NCBI GenBank assembly: GCA_003563255.1
Contig: PWSL01000083.1
Location: 1 to 5,920 of the forward strand
Reading direction: 5' to 3'
DNA length: 5,920 bases
DNA from: Desulfonatronospira sp.
GTDB lineage: Bacteria; Desulfobacterota; Desulfovibrionia; Desulfovibrionales; Desulfonatronovibrionaceae
Shown here: positions 3,998-5,920 of the stretch, piece after piece
Layout: each line of letters starts with the position of its first letter
Numbering within the stretch: the first letter of the stretch is position 1
The notes under the pieces: model-generated
What the model was told of the DNA's origin: nothing
What the model saw: the letters and a program-made list of their open reading frames with translations, nothing else
The model's database searches: none
Position numbers and translations under genes: made by a program

Positions 3998-5722
3998 ATG
4001 CAGAAATGGTATGATTATTTTGTTGAAGCCAATGCATACGACTGGACCGATAAAAAGATACCAGTGCCCAAGTTTAAGCTGAACAGCATTTTAAGCTTAA
4101 AAAAGTACCTGGACCTGATACATATCCGGCAATGCCTTATCAAACCTTTCCTCGAAACAGACAAATACCCTCTGGTGGAGGCCAGGGAATTGCTGCCCTC
4201 ATTTGAGTCGGACCTGTATGAATATGAGAATCTACCGGGATTCAGTCTTGTAGCCCTGGCCAGACCCATTGAATATTTCAACGAAGTCTTTCAGTTTGAT
4301 ATTCTGCACACCATCTGGGAGAAAATCTTCACCAAATATGGTGAGGCCTGTCCTATACCGGACACCATCCCCCACACCAACCTCGCCACATTTCAAAGCC
4401 GGCTTCCTAAATACCTGCAGGACAAATTCAGGGAAACGCTAGGGAGCTTGGATATAGCTGATCTGCACAATTATGCCAGGGTCCTGAATTTTATTCTTAA
4501 TATGGATCGTGGACATGTGATCAGCATGGATACCAGGAATGAGTTTTATCTCTCTGGTGTCTACGCGTCATTTCCTTCTTACCTTGACACTGAACTGAAG
4601 CGCTTCGGTCTTAAAATCAAAAAATTCAGTCCCAATGACAACCTGCTTTACGAGCAGAACCGCATTTTTGTATACCAGTTTCTCATGGAGTTATACGGCT
4701 TTCCCGTGGTCTCAGAGCGCAGGACTTCCGCGGCTCTTTTTTCCAGACGGCTTTTCAGTATGGGGGAAAAATTCATGATCCGGGCTCTGGGTCAGACTGA
4801 CCGCACAATCACAACTCTTTATAATACCGGTGAATGCAAGTTTTTCCCTTCCCTGGAAAAACTGGCTTTGGCCAGGGTAGAAACCAAAAAAAAGGACGTC
4901 CTAAAGTTTTTACAGGAAAACGGCTACTTTCTGGACGAGGAGAAAAGGGTCGTTATTTTGCGGGTCAGGTATAAACAGCATCAGTACGATCCGAACAATA
5001 TCCGAGAAGAAAGGGCCCTGTCGGTCCTCAGGCAGGAGGTCATTCATCCCCGCACCGGCGAAGTCTGCTCCCAGCTCAATATCATAAAAGACACCTTTTT
5101 TATGACCCTGAAGCTGAACGATATCGTCAAGGGTGAGTTTTCAGGCAGGATTAAATATAAGCGCGAGATCATCGAAAACACCGACACCCACGAAAAAAGG
5201 CTCAAGTTTCTCTATGCCTGGATTAGCAAGCATCAGCGCAGGATAATCGGGTACTCTGACGAATTTTATTCCGGAGTAATCAAAGTTTTGGACAATTACC
5301 TGCTCAACCCGGAGCTATACGAAGAGTTTCAAGGGTTAAACAGTCTGTATCAGGAAGTGTGGCAAAAATACAGCTATATAAGGCAGGCCAGGAAAATCCG
5401 GATTCTGCAGGACATTATGGAAAGAAGGTACGAAGATAAGAAGATAAAATACCAGCAGATGCTTGAACATACCAATATGGTGCTGGAAGAGCTGAAGTTT
5501 GAAACAGGCGACTATTTTCAAGACATCATATCCAGGGCCATTAGTACCGTGGAAAAGATAGCCAATGACCGCTATCTTGTGCGCAACTACGTCAACAAAA
5601 CAGAAAAGGACCTTACCCAGTACGGCCTGGAAGTGAGGCAGAAATACCACCGCATGGTCTCCCTGCTCAATGAGTTGCGCGCAATTCGGCGTATCAAGCG
5701 CGAGTCCACTGCTTACAACTAG
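3998..5722 (+). CDS. Unassigned 574-residue soluble protein with long helical C-terminus
   Basis: I do not recognise the family. The frame is long and uninterrupted, and the ATG has AGGGA seven bases upstream, so the gene is clearly real. The protein is rich in Lys, Arg, Glu, Tyr and Phe, has only four cysteines (46, 118, 280, 357), and shows no signal peptide, membrane helix or obvious catalytic motif, so it is probably cytoplasmic. Residues about 1-290 look like a mixed, mostly helical domain with aromatic clusters (for example 91-115 and 220-236). Residues 300-380 look more strand-rich (VVILRVRYKQ, 318-327; NIIKDTFFMTLKL, 361-373). From about 435 to 568 the sequence is almost wholly helical and charged, suiting a coiled coil or helical bundle, and ends in a basic RAIRRIKR tail (561-568). 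It stands alone between a repeat island and the convergent metK gene, so context gives no function. Confidence 0.9.
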   Translation: MQKWYDYFVEANAYDWTDKKIPVPKFKLNSILSLKKYLDLIHIRQCLIKPFLETDKYPLVEARELLPSFESDLYEYENLPGFSLVALARPIEYFNEVFQFDILHTIWEKIFTKYGEACPIPDTIPHTNLATFQSRLPKYLQDKFRETLGSLDIADLHNYARVLNFILNMDRGHVISMDTRNEFYLSGVYASFPSYLDTELKRFGLKIKKFSPNDNLLYEQNRIFVYQFLMELYGFPVVSERRTSAALFSRRLFSMGEKFMIRALGQTDRTITTLYNTGECKFFPSLEKLALARVETKKKDVLKFLQENGYFLDEEKRVVILRVRYKQHQYDPNNIREERALSVLRQEVIHPRTGEVCSQLNIIKDTFFMTLKLNDIVKGEFSGRIKYKREIIENTDTHEKRLKFLYAWISKHQRRIIGYSDEFYSGVIKVLDNYLLNPELYEEFQGLNSLYQEVWQKYSYIRQARKIRILQDIMERRYEDKKIKYQQMLEHTNMVLEELKFETGDYFQDIISRAISTVEKIANDRYLVRNYVNKTEKDLTQYGLEVRQKYHRMVSLLNELRAIRRIKRESTAYN

Positions 5723-5724
5723 AG

Positions 5725-5757
5725 ATTATCCGGCACCCCCCGGGGGTGCCGGATAAT
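5725..5757. terminator. Bidirectional stem-loop terminator between convergent genes
   Basis: ATTATCCGGCACCCCC (5725-5740) and GGGGGTGCCGGATAAT (5742-5757) are exact 16-bp complements around a single C. The stem starts two bases after the stop of the 574-residue gene and ends six bases before the metK stop. That placement between two facing genes is typical of a shared terminator. There is no real U-tract on either side, only the A/T-rich ATTAT base of the stem, so efficiency as a classical intrinsic terminator is uncertain. Confidence 0.75.
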
Positions 5758-5763
5758 GCCGGG

Positions 5764-5920
5764 TTAAAGCTTGCAGGCGGTTTTGAGATCCGCGGCCGAA
5801 TCCGTCTTTTCCCAGGTGAATTCCGGCTTTTCCCGGCCGAAATGTCCATAATTGGTGGTCATCTGGTAGATGGGGCGCTTGAGGTCCAGGCGCTTGATGA
5901 TAAAATAGGGCCGCAGGTCG
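5764..5920 (-). CDS. metK: S-adenosylmethionine synthetase, C-terminal end (partial)
   Basis: Only the last 51 codons are inside the window; the gene continues beyond 5920. The visible end contains [18 protein letters not shown], then YGHFGRE and FTWEKTD, which are the hallmark C-terminal motifs of MetK. MetK condenses methionine and ATP to S-adenosylmethionine, the main cellular methyl donor, in the cytoplasm. The catalytic regions lie upstream and cannot be checked. The stop codon TAA is followed by the palindromic terminator shared with the convergent 574-residue gene. Confidence 0.95.
   Translation of the reverse strand, partial: DLRPYFIIKRLDLKRPIYQMTTNYGHFGREKPEFTWEKTDSAADLKTACKL

Noticed and set aside
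3990..3998. Two-codon frame ATG-GAT-TAA whose stop overlaps the start of the 574-residue gene
   Set aside because: It looks like a translational-coupling mini-frame, but it falls inside the Shine-Dalgarno spacing of the real gene and is most simply chance.

Overview
This window holds five genes, four complete and one cut by the window edge, separated by two large intergenic islands rich in palindromic repeats. It looks like chromosomal DNA of a moderate-GC Gram-negative bacterium. The gene set (a stand-alone mreB behind a double-GAF protein, plus metK) and the style of the intergenic repeats suggest Desulfobacterota, perhaps a Desulfovibrionales-type sulfate reducer. That placement is inference from general resemblance; no ribosomal RNA or other taxonomic marker is present.

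Layout: positions 1-764 carry no convincing gene. This stretch is a mosaic of inverted and tandem repeats, including a perfect 55-bp tandem duplication in which each unit can fold into a three-way junction with no unpaired bases at the junction. Next comes a + strand NUDIX-fold gene (765-1313) of the YfcD/isopentenyl-diphosphate-isomerase-like type, whose catalytic glutamates are all replaced. It converges on mreB (minus strand, 1310-2335), and the two stop codons overlap by 4 bp. Directly upstream of mreB, 25 bp away and on the same strand, is a protein made of two GAF domains. The pair is probably one transcription unit served by a sigma-70-like promoter near 3358-3386.

Positions 3387-3997 form the second gene-poor repeat island. 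It contains a hairpin at 3462-3530, a 16-bp A/T palindrome at 3687-3702 and a nested palindromic element at 3756-3900. Part of that element (3787-3814) is an inverted 27/28 match to 494-521 in the first island, so the NUDIX-mreB-GAF block lies between inverted copies of one repeat.

The right side carries a 574-residue cytoplasmic-looking protein (3998-5722, +) that I cannot assign to a family. It has a 14-bp perfect palindrome just upstream and is separated by a strong 16-bp-stem hairpin from the 3' end of metK (S-adenosylmethionine synthetase, minus strand, running off the window).

Functionally, MreB would direct rod-shape cell-wall synthesis, and the GAF protein is a plausible small-molecule or redox sensor co-expressed with it. 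MetK makes S-adenosylmethionine. No CRISPR array, tRNA, rRNA, transposase or phage gene is visible. The best candidates for something new are the three-way-junction repeat, the NUDIX pseudoenzyme, the GAF-MreB pairing and the unassigned 574-residue protein.
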